NCBI GenBank assembly: GCA_034696485.1
Contig: JAQIWT010000393.1
Location: forward strand, 1-21,386
DNA: 21,386 nucleotides
Direction: 5' to 3'
Source of the DNA: Isohypsibius dastychi
Lineage: Eukaryota; Tardigrada; Eutardigrada; Parachela; Isohypsibiidae
The position numbers were made by a program, and so were the translations under genes. The notes beneath the pieces are model-generated. The model did not search any database, was not told where the DNA came from, and worked only from the letters and a program-made list of their open reading frames with translations. Position 1 is the first letter of the stretch. Each line of letters starts with the position of its first letter. Positions 9,294 to 20,327 of this stretch are shown here, piece by piece.

Positions 9294-10015
9294 AATGTAC
9301 AAACCTGATGTGTATTTTATCTGGGTTTCGATAAAATCTCTTGGGGTTCTATTGGTTTTTTTGTAAACTATCGCGCATTTTCTTGGTGCTAATTTGGCAA
9401 TATTCCATCTTTATGCCGTCAGATTTCAGATTTTCATTCTGAGTAAGGTATGTCATGAATTTTCGGGTTCTTTTCTTTCCAAAAGTACTGACCTTACAAG
9501 TTCAACAATACAGCTAATCAGTGTGCTTGAACCAAAACCAGACATACGGTAAAAATCGATCGTCTGATTACGGCGAAAAATGTAGAAATTCGTGAGGATG
9601 TCTAATACATTTATTCTACACGTCTAATATATCCGGCGATTCACCAGATATCACGCAAATTCGAACTCAGCCATGCTTGCAGAGAATGATGCCGGTAACA
9701 TCAAGCGTTTTCTGGTTGGTCCTATTTTCTGGCATCGTTTCCGAGACTCTTTGGTATTTAGTTTATTGTCGAAAGGTCATCTGTATATTTGGTTGACACT
9801 TGGTATCCCATTAGGGTCTCCTTGACGAGTCACCTGGAAAAACGCATCGAAGCCTCGGTTAGCATGTGAATAAAATAAACTCCCGAAACTCATCAAGTAA
9901 GTAACTGGCGAAAAATCACATCGAAAAAATGTGCAGAAAAGACGAATGAAAAGGCGCCCAGTAACGCAGATCTGGCAGTGAACTCGAAGTATTGGAAGAG
10001 AAGGGCAAGGCAAGG
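9294..10015. other. Convergent 3' flanks of PSF2 and the SUMO protease gene
   Basis: These 722 bases separate two stop codons facing each other. A 78-codon minus-strand open frame at 9777-10013 lies directly after the protease stop and is most simply its 3' untranslated region. I see no further gene, RNA or repeat. Confidence 0.5.
9762..9767 (-). other. Poly(A) signal AATAAA for the SUMO protease gene
   Basis: AATAAA on the minus strand lies about 250 bases after the stop codon at 10016 and would give a 3' untranslated region of roughly 270 bases. It is the only canonical hexamer in the right orientation nearby. Confidence 0.45.
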
Positions 10016-13000
10016 TTAACCATCGAGTGGATCTCGCACTTCCGCTACCCCGTTTAGCAAATCGGTATAAAGCTGTTCAGCGGTCTTTCTCTCCTTTCCA
10101 TTTTTCATCAAGGTTCCAATCGGTCGCTGCTGCTGAGAACTTGGCGACTGCGGCTTCAACCATAAACGTTTGGCATTTTTCCTACCAGCGCGCATCTTGA
10201 TTTTTTCAGCCGGGGTCAGTTCACGTTCACTTTCGCTGTTCTTGATTTCGTTCGGATATTGAACAGGAGCTCCGGCCATTCCAAAAAATTCCAAATGTGG
10301 GGGTTTCATAAGCAGGTGATCCTCGACCAAAATACAGGACTTCGGCAAACTGGAAGGTTTGACTTCACTCGGAACTGTTTGCTCAGCTTCGTTGTTCGAG
10401 CTACTCTCCATTTGTAACACTTTCTCCTTCTTGCTCGCTACAAGAAAACCAATTCAATGATTGATAATATTAGTAAATACAATGATATTTTAGTAAAAAA
10501 ATGATGTCAATTTTCTTCATCGAAAGCAAACCCATAAGAAACCGGAAGTGATTTTATCAGTCCCACAACCAGAACTGAACAAAACAAAATTCCATTTTAT
10601 TTAGTTTGTTTTGGATTACGTAACTAATTTTGATGGGGAAAAATTACAATTTGAATAGCAGACATGATGTTTGCCGGTAGAAAAATAGTACCAAAGGGGG
10701 GATCACATTGAGGTGAAAGCAAACCGAGCTCATGCACTTCTAAGCTACCCTCAGAACGCTGGCCACCTTCGCAGCTTGTCTGGGTCTCGTTTAACAAGAA
10801 CATAAAAACTCACGCTTCATGGGAGATTCACTGAGGTCGACCATATCTTCCAACTTTATGAGCTTGGATCCGTCCTTGAGCAGACAGCTGATGAGATCGG
10901 TGATGTAATTCTGCCGATAAACTGCAACACAGAATATTCAGATGCAACAATTCGCAAAAATACAGAACTATGAAATCTCATCAGCACTTATTCAAAATCA
11001 TGCGACACAGACGGTTATGAAAATAATGAGGATAAATTTATGCTTTGCCAGTGGAAATTGGCCACCAAATAGAAATTATTAAACTTCTCATATCTAAACC
11101 ATTAAAAGAAAGTAACTATCTGGACGCGGCTCCAGCTGGCATCGAGCAGAAAAAACATTGTTTCCTCGGCTGTTTCGGAATAGAAGCCGAACTGAATTTC
11201 TGATGTCCTATAGTAACGTTAAAGTTACAGATTCAATTCTGAATTTACTAACTTGAGTTCACTGAGTTTAACTTCTGCATTAAACGAATTTACAGAATCA
11301 TAAACTGAAACTATTCTATGTAAAAGTCCTAACTAGACGTCCGGTTTTCCGCCAAAATTTCAGAACCAGAAAATCATCACTCACCAAAACACTGTTTGAA
11401 CTGAGCCACTCGATAGTAAAGATCGAGGAGATGCAATCGCATGCATTCCACAAATGTTTCATCCGTTCGATACCACCAACTCAAATCCGGCTTTCTCCCA
11501 GAATAATCAGTCGCCGGAGTTATCTTCACACCAAAAACCGGTTTCTCGTTCAGGACCTTGGACATATTGCGCAACATGAAAACACCGCAGTCAACTCCGT
11601 TTTCTTGTTGGGGAAGCTGCGGGATGATACGCGGATACTGTGAGGCGCGATAGTCTTTCGGTTTGTTGAATTTGGCGCGAAATTCCGTCTTCAACCATAA
11701 TTCGATCATCTTGAAAGTGTACGTATGTCGAGCAGAACTTCCGGTGGAGACAAGAGAATCCAGTATGACAAAGCACGGTTCTTGGTAAGTAACCGCCTGA
11801 TCACCCGGATGACAGACCAGTAAGATGTACCAATGTTGCCTGTAACAAGAAAATAGAAAGTCAGAAGTGCATACAAGAACAGAAGATGATCGAAGAGATA
11901 TTCAGTAAAACCCGAATCAGCGATAGAAATCTTTTGATAACAAAGACAATATTTATTTAAATATTAAGTCAATACTTAAATTTCCTGGAGAAGGCAGATC
12001 CTCCTACAATAATTTCCAACAGAATGAATGACCCAATAGACTGAATTTTCCGTTCGAGTTCAATTTAGCAACCATTTCTTGCAGAACTAGAACACATGAA
12101 CGAAAATTGAAAAATAATTATAATATGAAACACATTCCGATGAACTTGGTCCACTGTAAAATGTTCTTGAAGCCCAGATATAAAGTTGTTCATCGGCTTA
12201 TAAAAAATAACAAGAAATAATTTACAAAAAAGAGTCAGCAATTTCATTACCATGTCAATTAAATTAGGTGGAAGAAATATTTTCCTATCAAAGGAACAAC
12301 TGTCACAATCCAAAGTTCTCGGTCACCCTATTCTGAAATTTGTGTCCTTAGCAATATGTTCGTATGGAGCAAAATTCTACTTTTTTCAAAACCAACTTAC
12401 TCGTTAAGAACGGGAACCAACAGATACTCATAATCGAAAATCTCAATCTTGACATTGCTTCGAATGCGCTCGAGTAAAGCAGCGGGAACTTCCGTCACTT
12501 TGTCCAAATTCTGCCCCTTCATTCCGTTCGAATAAGTCTGGAAGAAGAAATACGGCAGCACATGGATAATCTTCCGGTCCTCTTCTCGGCGTCCATTTTG
12601 GCCATATTCAAGCATCATTTGAACAATCCCATCACCCAACATCTGTCCTTTGGCCAACTGATAGACTTCTTCGTGATGGACTAGTGAATTCAACAGAGTC
12701 AAATCCCCAAAGTTGTGCAGATTCTGAAACATGGGATGAGCACCTTCAGGAATCGTCATTTTCCCAACCGGCGCAGTCGTTTCCGGTTCTTCTTTATCGA
12801 CTTCCATTTCCTCATCATCACACAAATCAATCAAATCCGATCCCGGCACGGTGGCGTCATTCACTTCCGGTTGGTCAGATTTAGTGCTGGCGACGCTATG
12901 AGCTCGAGTTGATCGGGAAGAAGTGCGTTGAACGTGAGGCTGATTCTTAATTCGCAGTTTTTCCTTAACTTCCTCCGAAATCGAGCCGGGAAAGGAACTG

Positions 13001-14937
13001 AAGAGCTTTACGTACTCCGAGCGACGAGATGGACGATTTGGTCGACTCGCGTGGGATACAGTTGGGACGTCGTTGTCATCTTCAAGCTCAACAACCTCCT
13101 CTGCTCCCTTTAATCGCTTCCGGTTCTCACGGTCCGCATTAAGGCTGTTTGAACGAGCGACTTTGGTTGACGGCACCAAAACTCGAGCTGGAACACTCTG
13201 ATGAGCGCGTGAACCATTCTGGCTGAAGTATCTGGACGTTCCGTGATTTTCCTTATCTCCAACAGATGACGCCTAAATTGAAAAACACAGTTATTTTAAC
13301 AGGATAAAGTGATCCCATCGTGAATACATGTCGAAAGAAAACCAACAGTAAAAGGTGGATCTAATTAGAAAACATGATACCTGAAAAGAAAACAACTCAA
13401 ATGTCTTCAACGAGTTCGAAACATTTTCAACTCATGTGCGTATTCCAAACCGGAAGTCAAGAAAATACCACGAAAAAAATTCAGCAAATTTATTCTGTTG
13501 GTCCTAAATTCAAACGAAAATTCTTCGCAGTTCCTGGAAACTCGGTCCTCAAAGCGGTGTTTCCAACGAACTCCAGTCATTTTCAAAAAATATTCAAATT
13601 TTCAACTAAACCGGAAGTTACCAGCGATATTTACTCACGTTTCCTGCCATTGACGGTCCCGGGTTAACGATAGCCACTTCTGTCCGTGTCTTGGATTTGT
13701 TGACGTTGAGCGTCGAGTTGAGCGGCTTGTGGGAGACGGACATGTTGGAGAAGGTTGCCGACACACTGGAATCATGAGAGCTTCCGCGAAGTGCTCGAAG
13801 AGGCGGATGTTTCGGAAAGGCCTCGTACGACTTCCTCGGAATATATATCTTGTCACTCCAGCCGAACTTCTTCATCAGCATCGGCAGTAACTGGATATTT
13901 TTTCCATCCGGACGAAAGAGAACACGCAGACGAATGACACTATGATCCAACTTCGTTTCTGCTGACAAAAGCTCCTTGCTTTTATGGACCTTGTAAAACT
14001 TGAGCAGTTCCGTCGTCAGATGGATTGCGACGGGGTCGCGGAACTGGAAGATCGCTACCAGATGAGTCGGATCAAAATGAATGTACTCACCATCCCAAGG
14101 GACGGAGACGGCGCCCACAGATGTTATATCCGGATGAACAACCACTGTCGATTTGAGCAGGTCCAGCGTGATTAACATGTTCTTCGCTTCGAAAGAGCCG
14201 ATTCCCACTTGAAGACATTGAAAGGTCTGCTTCTTGGTATCCGCGGCGACGACGCTTTTGGCTGCTGCGGTCTTTAGAGTTTCTCCGAACATTTTCGCCA
14301 TAATATCATCCATCTCCGTGTCCATCAACATATCCAATTTCAACGCCACAGCATTCTGTCTCAACTCAGCAATCAGTAGCGCTTTGGATGATTGCGGGCA
14401 GCCATTCATATTGATGAAAAGACAACGCATTCGCTCATCATTTCCACCGGGGCAATTCTCGTCTTGCGGTCCAAACAGTCCCGTCAAGTGATCGAAGAGC
14501 TCTGGCGTGGGAACAATTTGAAGAAGCAACTTATCAGATTCGAAGCCAGCACTGATCCTTTCGACGAGATTCGGCGTCAGTTGGACGGACAGATAATCCG
14601 CAGAGGAATTTGGCAAGGTGAGTCGACCGAGATTCATGACCCACTTTCTGTTGTCCACAGAGCAGCGCTCGATTTGATAAAAACCATTGTGCATTTTGGA
14701 AATCAACTTCGGACCAAAACGAATCTGGGCAGAATCGCAGACTCCTCTCGAGATCAGATGAACAAGTTCGGTCTCTGCAGATGCTCCTGCCTTGGAAGGA
14801 CTCTCCTCGATGACAGTAACATAACCTTCTCGCAATGTTGGTTGTCTCATCTTCGATAAATCAGCGGAATAATTGGGATAGCTGTTGTTGTGACCACCTT
14901 TTCTTGAATTGTTACTTCTTTTCTTCCGATTGCTCAT
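10016..14937 (-). CDS. Ulp2/SENP6-7-type SUMO protease (C48 peptidase)
   Basis: Five exons, 14937-13639, 13272-12401, 11839-11385, 10921-10814 and 10437-10016, join in frame to 1051 residues. All introns are GT-AG (366, 561, 463 and 376 bases). The catalytic core runs from about residue 605 to 890. H726 sits in QHWYILLVCHPGD, D751 in VILDSL, oxyanion Q802 and nucleophile C808 in QQENGVDCGVF: a complete cysteine protease triad that cleaves SUMO from targets or trims SUMO chains. Two hydrophobic-acidic stretches, VVELEDD (near 493-499) and LIDLCDDEE (near 580-588), look like SUMO-interaction motifs. The 433-residue exon 1 holds folded-looking sequence I do not recognise; a PH-like domain as in yeast Ulp2 is possible. 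The C-terminus is basic and probably nuclear. ATG 14937 has A at -3. Long N-terminus and internal SIMs favour the SENP6/7 branch over SENP1. Confidence 0.9.
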
Positions 14938-15435
14938 GGTGGCACCGTGATTCTAGGTTATTGAAACGATCCAGTAGAACCCACCTGCAATCAATGGAAT
15001 AGTTAACCCACAGAAAAAGAGCTGACAAGATTTGGAATCTCATTTTCTTGTCCAAAAACACTGAAGAGGAAGAAAGATATTTATCGAATCTCGACAAACC
15101 TTACTATTCCGATATCGAATGCTGAGAAATCAATTCAATGTAATTCACATTGAGAAGTAATTTCATGTGAGGAGGAAGTAAGTGATCAGAATAAAAGAAG
15201 CGCCTACGAGCTCGACTGGAACTTCGGAAGTAAAGAATGAAGAAACGCGAATTTGTGCAGAGGCATTCCTGGACCCTGGAGGAGAGGCTACTTGGCCTGA
15301 AGGGGGAGGGTTTACGTGAAACATCTCTACAGTCAACGACCGCTACCCGGTTAGGTAACGTCGCGAGGCAGGCACGTATCGTTTTGTTTTCGTTTTTGTT
15401 TGCCTTATTGCGGTGCATCATATCCTATCGCAGCC
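14938..15435. promoter_or_regulatory. Divergent intergenic region, SUMO protease / RPP21
   Basis: The 498 bases between the two start codons must contain both promoters and 5' untranslated regions. Open frames of 60 to 123 codons on both strands here have no motif or good splice link. A minus-strand TTGCAG/GTGGG near 14985 could end a 5'-untranslated intron of the protease gene. No TATA box is convincing. Confidence 0.4.
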
Positions 15436-16172
15436 ATGGCAGGCATTCCGAAGAGGAAACTAAATGCTCCTTCACGAACGGAATACCATCGGATGAACTT
15501 TCTTCTCCAGGTGAGTTACATAATGATGGGTTACTGATCAATAGCTACTTTCGGATTACGCAGCTCGAACAGCTAGAAAGACCATTTACTTGCAGGCGTC
15601 CAATTTGATGATGAAACAGTTCAGCAAGGCGAAACCTGAGACTGTGTCGAGCCCAACTACGACACCTTCGCAATCTTCTGCTCATTCAGCCGGAGAAGGA
15701 AGAGATCAAGCTATGGAAGTGGAAGTTGGGAACGATAATTCGTCTCAGCTGAAATATACAAATTCGTCCAGAAAGATCTTCACTCTACGTGAAGTCAACC
15801 TTTCACGAAATTTGACGCTCCAAGCTCGCCAGGTTGCCAAGAAAGCCGTTTTACGAATGTGAGTATGAAATTTGTTTCCGGATCTTCTTGCTGTTTCTAT
15901 TCATTCATGATGTGTCTGGAATCTGGATTGTTCAGTGTTGACTGACATCTTTTTCCAGTGATCCAGTTACGAAACGACAAATTTGCCGGAAGTGCAGTTT
16001 GCAGCTGTCTCCCGGTCTGACCTGTACCGTCCGATTCCGTCGAGATAAATCCAAGAAGCTTTTCAAATCAACAACCTGCTTATCCTGCGGGTTTTGCTAC
16101 CGGTTACCTATTGACGCAAGCCATGAACTTCGATCTGAATCTGGACATGCTACCGAAGAGGAACTCTCTTGA
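15436..16172 (+). CDS. RPP21: Ribonuclease P/MRP protein subunit RPP21 (Rpr2/SNM1 family)
   Basis: Exons 15436-15510, 15596-15858 and 15959-16172 join to 183 residues. This protein is a zinc-binding subunit of nuclear RNase P, which removes 5' leaders from tRNA precursors. It starts MAGIPKRKLNAPSRTEYHRM, followed by the family motif RMNFLLQASNLM. The C-terminal half carries the zinc site: C122 and C125 (CRKC) and C153 and C156 (CLSC), with SPGLTCTVRFRRD between, matching the human arrangement. ATG 15436 has the context GCCATGG. Between the two conserved parts is a Ser/Thr/Pro and acidic stretch of about 45 residues (around 33-75) not expected in the human protein. Donors are GTGAGT twice; introns are 85 and 100 bases. 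It is head to head with the SUMO protease and tail to tail with gene D. Confidence 0.93.
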
Positions 16173-16265
16173 CTTCCGGTTGGAACGTTTCACCATTTAC
16201 TGTTACTGTCTTCAGTTATCGATTCGGCCGCCAGCAGCCTGATTTCTATAAAAAAGAATGCAAAT

Positions 16266-17110
16266 TTACAAAAGACCACCGAAACTGCTCAGAAGTTTCA
16301 AAAGCCGACTGAATCCATCTTTGATCCGTTCTTCCGCTTTCGGGAATCCTCTGCAGTCATTTATTCTCCCCGCAGTCGTTTCCATCATCTCGGATTCGGT
16401 TAGTTTGGGGCCAACTGATATTTCCAACCCGAATGCGTCAGCGACTCGCACGAGGATTTCTTCAATTGGCATTTCTATCTTCATTTTGATGAGAATTCGC
16501 TCGATAATTCCGCGGAGTGTTGCTTTTTGCTGTTCGACAGCATCTTCGGAAAGCGGTGACATCGTGCTCAAAAACTGTTGCTCATTTTCTGGTGAAGCGA
16601 TGAAAGCTTGCTCAAATGACGGTGTGCTGGTCATCTGGCGAGGGAGCGGGAATTTCGGCCAGGGAAGATTTTTCGGACGCCGGACCTGATGAGAAGTGAA
16701 GGGCGTTGTTGTTGCGATTTTTATCGGTGGAAGAGTTGACGATGTGGAACTGACCACCACTGGGGATTGGATCTCTATTCAAACAACTCAATCATTCTTT
16801 TAATTAAGGGAAATTCGCTTTTATAACCAAGTTACTCGATTTGTACTTCAATTGCCATTCCAAAACATGATTTTTGTAATGATGACTGATTATTGTGTAA
16901 TTTGCGATGTATTGAATGTAAAAGCGAAAGTTGAACAAATTGGTCAAAATACATACGCTTGACCGGAAATGCTGGTCCAGGTGCGTGCGTTAGTCCGGTG
17001 AGACCAAATATTGGGTCGAATTTGGGTCCGAACCTCTGACTTCTCGCTGTTCCAACAATCACTCCGAAAATCCAGGCAAGGGACATGAATATGACATAAT
17101 CGAACCGCAT
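16266..17110 (-). CDS. Orphan secreted protein D
   Basis: Exons 17110-16957 and 16774-16266 join across a 182-base phase-1 intron (donor GTATGT, acceptor GAATAG) to 220 residues. ATG 17110 begins a clear signal peptide (FDYVIFMSLAWIFGVIVGTARS). The mature N-terminus is Gly/Pro/Phe rich (GPKFDPIFGLTGLTHAPGP), then comes a Ser/Thr/Pro segment. From about residue 105 the chain is helical and charged (FEQAFIASPENEQQF; IIERILIKMKIEMPIEEILV) and ends with amphipathic LLKLLSSFGGLL. Only one cysteine is visible after the signal peptide, so it is not a disulfide-rich protein. I do not recognise a family. The signal-exon plus phase-1 intron plan is the same as in genes A to C, but the shared Y-V-x-x-W module is absent, so common descent is not supported. 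It is divergent from QSOX and convergent with RPP21. Confidence 0.72.
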
Positions 17111-17829
17111 TCTACTAAAGACGATACTACCGTAGTTTAAAAGTTATCTTGTCGAAGAAAAGAATAATTGTCAGAGGATACATTCAGCTGTGGCTTATAA
17201 GAGCGGCTATTGCTGATTGAAAGAAATGTTCAGCAGAAATTATGCTGGCAGGAATTTCGATTATAACAAGATCATATAAGCGCAATCTGGAATGTGTCCA
17301 GTTGCCGGTATAAACCATGTGAATCGTCTCTCTATTGTTATGTTGTAATGTAACCGATGGATCCGTGTTTGTTTTAAACACTGCCTTTTGAACATGTCAC
17401 GCGTATGCAGGATTCTATATTATAAACATATCGAGTTAATTTTGTCTTCTGGATTTCTAACTTTTCTCGTTCCAAGTTCCATTGGCCAATGGTCAGGTCA
17501 ATCACGAAAATCGAGAAAAACGAACTCACCCGACACAAAATCCTCAAGGCCCCACCCAAGTTTAACCATAGGGTCCACCCCTAAACTTTGTTCAGGCTTC
17601 AGGCGACACTTGAGTACGAGTACAGTACATTTTCGTAATATTTCGCACGTTTATGCGTAAATGGAAATGTTCGTTCGTTGACTTCACAAACGGCTTTCAC
17701 TTCTGGTTATGGTTTTCACATCAGTGCGCTAGAATCCCAAAAACCTAAATTGGTGGAGTGTTGTTTTCAAGGACAAGCTGAACCCGGAAACCGTCGCGGA
17801 GCTGCATGTGATTGAAAGTCTGTTCCGCG
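17111..17829. promoter_or_regulatory. Divergent intergenic region, gene D / QSOX
   Basis: This is the longest gene-free interval between two genes in the window (719 bases) and must hold both promoters. The palindrome CTTATAAG at 17194-17201 is a TATA-like candidate about 85 bases upstream of the gene D start. Open frames of 60 to 90 codons are present but have no motif or homology that I recognise. Confidence 0.4.
17194..17201 (-). promoter_or_regulatory. TATA-like element upstream of gene D
   Basis: CTTATAAG, read on the minus strand as TATAAG, lies about 85 bases before ATG 17110. The spacing would allow a 5' untranslated region of roughly 55 bases. The call rests on sequence and position alone. 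Confidence 0.25.
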
Positions 17830-20327
17830 ATGGGGACCTTCTGGGCCATTTTCTCTCTTGTGATATTCACATCTTTATCATTTTATATTCCTGGATGTCG
17901 TGGAAAAGCCGTAGAGGACCATTATGTTTTGTACAATTCCAGTGATGTCGGGATATCCGTCCTAGAAGGCTCAAACTTCAACTCAACTTTATTCACAATA
18001 AATTCTGGGGAAAAATCAACAACTGGAAATGTTGTGTGGTTCGTCCAGTTCTACAACTCTTGGTGTGGGCATTGTCAGGTTGGTCATCTTATTCGGTCGA
18101 AAATGAATGGTGTTTTCGAGATTTGAGAAAACAAACGATGACGTGGAATTATGTAACTGGAACAATTGAATTGACTGGAGAGAAATGGATGACGTTTGCG
18201 CAATTTGTAATTGTGGGTTTCCTTTTCCAGCGTTTCGCACCTTCGTGGAAATCGGTAGCAAATAAAACTCTGGCATGGACGAATTATATAAAAATGGCCG
18301 CCATCGACTGTTCGGACAAAGAAAACGCACAAGTTTGCAATCATTTCGAAGTTCAGTCTTATCCGACGATGACGTTTTTTCCACCGAAAACGGAGGCCTT
18401 TTCGAAGGGAAAGAACTACGTTGGACCGCATACAGATGTGGCTGCATATCACGGCATGCTAGATTATTTGAAAGAAATCTCATTTCCGCCGGAAATTGCA
18501 CCTGTTTCTTCGGCTGATTTGGAGGGAGTTTGGAAATCTGTTTCACCGGAAGTCAGTGATCTTGCGTTAATTGTCGAAGATTCTGAATCGGTTGTTGGAA
18601 GTGATATTTCGTTGTCCGTCCTGAGTGATCTGAAGGTTCTGACCGTCCGAAGAGTGACCAGTATTAATCGAGCGCTTCTGTTGACGTTGGGCGAAGGAGC
18701 TGCTAGCATTTTGCCACAATTGTGGTTTATCCAGCGGAATGGTGGGAAATCCAAACAAGGTACTGTAAATAATTTGCGACATGTATCGGTACGATTCCGA
18801 GACACTTTTCACGAGTGACGAGAATTTTCAAAATAACTTTGCGAAAAAAATCCGTGATGTTAGCTGGTAATACTTTGTGCATTTCGCACATTGTTAATTT
18901 CGCGAATTTTCTTCAGTTTTTTCACAATATTCTAGATGAGTTCCCGTTTAGTTTTATATTCCATGAGTTTTGTACTATTTGATAACTATGTAGCAAATCT
19001 GTGTAAAATAAAATCACTGTTTTCTGAATGATGAGCCAACGAATCAACTCCAATTGTGGCGAAACATCATGTGGCTTATACTACAAATGGCTTCGGGGGT
19101 GTATTGCATCACTCGTTTTAAATTTCTTGTTTTTATTTTGCAGGATATCTAAGTGGTAAGGTAACAGTCGCCGATCACGTTTCCGCCATTTTCAAAAAAG
19201 ATGACGAACTCGCCGACCTGAAAGGTCTTCCTCGTGCATCTCGAATTCCACCAAATTATCTCCCGCCCGCGAAAGTCACATCACCCGAAACGAAAGGATC
19301 AGAAAAAGACAAGAAATTAGCGCCGACGATAAAGTCAGTTGACATCTCCGATCTCGTCAGCGCGACCGTCTACATGTTCTCCATGGAGGTTTCTTCCCAC
19401 GCCACCATCAAAGGAATTGAACTGAGCGCATTGAGTCGCTTTGTGAAATCACTTGTTGATTTCATCCCGTTTCCGGTCCAAACCAAGAACCCACTTCTAA
19501 AGGTCAACTCGATATTAAAAAAAAGCACTTCCGTCACTGCGGCGGAAATTCTGGAAATCTTCCGCAGCTCTGGCTTTGATATCGAAAAAATCAAACCCAA
19601 ATGGACGAATTGCGCCGGAAGTCAGTCGGGAAGACGGGGTTTCCCTTGTAGCCTTTGGATGCTTTTTCATACGTTGACTGTGAATGCGTACGAGAAACAT
19701 TCGTCAACCGGAAGAGCCGATGTGGACGCCATGGATAAAAATTCCGGGGTGTTGGAATCGATTTTTGGATATGTTGGAATTTTTTTCTCATGCGCGGAAT
19801 GTCGGGAGAATTTTATGCGGGAAGTGGAGGATCTGAAAAAACAAACGAAAATCATGACGGAAAAGGAAGCAATTTTATGGTTATGGAAGGTTCATAATGG
19901 GGTGAACCGGCGATTGGCGGGAGATATCACCGAAGACCCAGCGTACCCGAAAATTCAGTTCCCCTCTCCTGAGCAGTGCTCAAGATGCAGAATTGATTCA
20001 TCGACTTCGGAAAATACGATCTGGGATGAAGAGGAGACTTTGAAATTTTTAAAGAGTTTTTATGGAGTTCATGCAGTTGATCGGCAGTCGTCCATGGTAC
20101 GTGATCCTGAGCACCGGAAGTTAATTTTTCCGGAGCCTGGACCGCTTGTTGACTTCCAGACTAATTCGGCGACGCTAAGAAATAGTACTTCCGCTGTCAA
20201 AGTTTATTTGGCTGGGATTGTTTTTGCTGGCGCTTGTTATGCCGGATATCGCCAACTGGAGAGATGGCGCAGGAAAACCGTGTCTCCATGGGATAGCTAC
20301 TCTCATCCGCGCGTCAAGTGGATGTGA
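17830..20327 (+). CDS. QSOX: Quiescin sulfhydryl oxidase (QSOX)
   Basis: Exons 17830-18078, 18231-18759 and 19144-20327 join to 653 residues. QSOX is an FAD enzyme of the Golgi and secretory path that makes disulfides in client proteins and passes electrons to oxygen. A signal peptide (GTFWAIFSLVIFTSLSF) is followed by a thioredoxin domain with C79-G-H-C82 (NSWCGHC), completed across intron 1. A second, redox-silent thioredoxin-like domain covers about 190-300, then a helical spacer. The Erv1/ALR domain starts near W413 with CAGSQSGRRGFPCSLW (C416, C428), the proximal disulfide FFSCAEC (C476, C479), HNGVNRRL at 510-517 and CSRC (C538, C541). A single membrane segment near 612-628 (VYLAGIVFAGACYAGY) ends the chain, as in long animal QSOX. 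Intron 1 has a weak GTTGGT donor. ATG 17830 is the start that begins the signal peptide. Confidence 0.95.
19007..19012 (+). other. Poly(A) signal AATAAA inside QSOX intron 2
   Basis: A canonical AATAAA on the coding strand lies in the 384-base intron 2, followed by T/G-rich TCACTGTTTTCTG. Reading from exon 2 into this intron reaches an in-frame stop at 18816-18818, so use of this site would yield a complete short transcript. No equally good AATAAA is seen within several hundred bases after the full-length stop. Confidence 0.4.

Noticed and set aside
9777-10013. 78-codon minus-strand frame after the SUMO protease stop
   Set aside because: It follows the stop directly, precedes the AATAAA at 9767 and has no motif, so it is treated as 3' untranslated sequence.
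12065-12313. 82-codon frame in SUMO protease intron 2
   Set aside because: It is A/T-rich intronic sequence. The junction 12401/11839 gives the conserved HWYILL motif directly, leaving no place for an extra exon.
15237-15608. 123-codon plus-strand frame overlapping the RPP21 start
   Set aside because: It is in a different frame from RPP21 exon 1 and crosses the GTGAGT donor at 15511; the conserved RPP21 motif RMNFLLQAS requires that splice.
16266-17110. Gene D as a fourth member of the A/B/C family
   Set aside because: It shares only the signal exon and a phase-1 intron. The Y-V-x-x-W-x-x-Y module and the ITG linker are absent.
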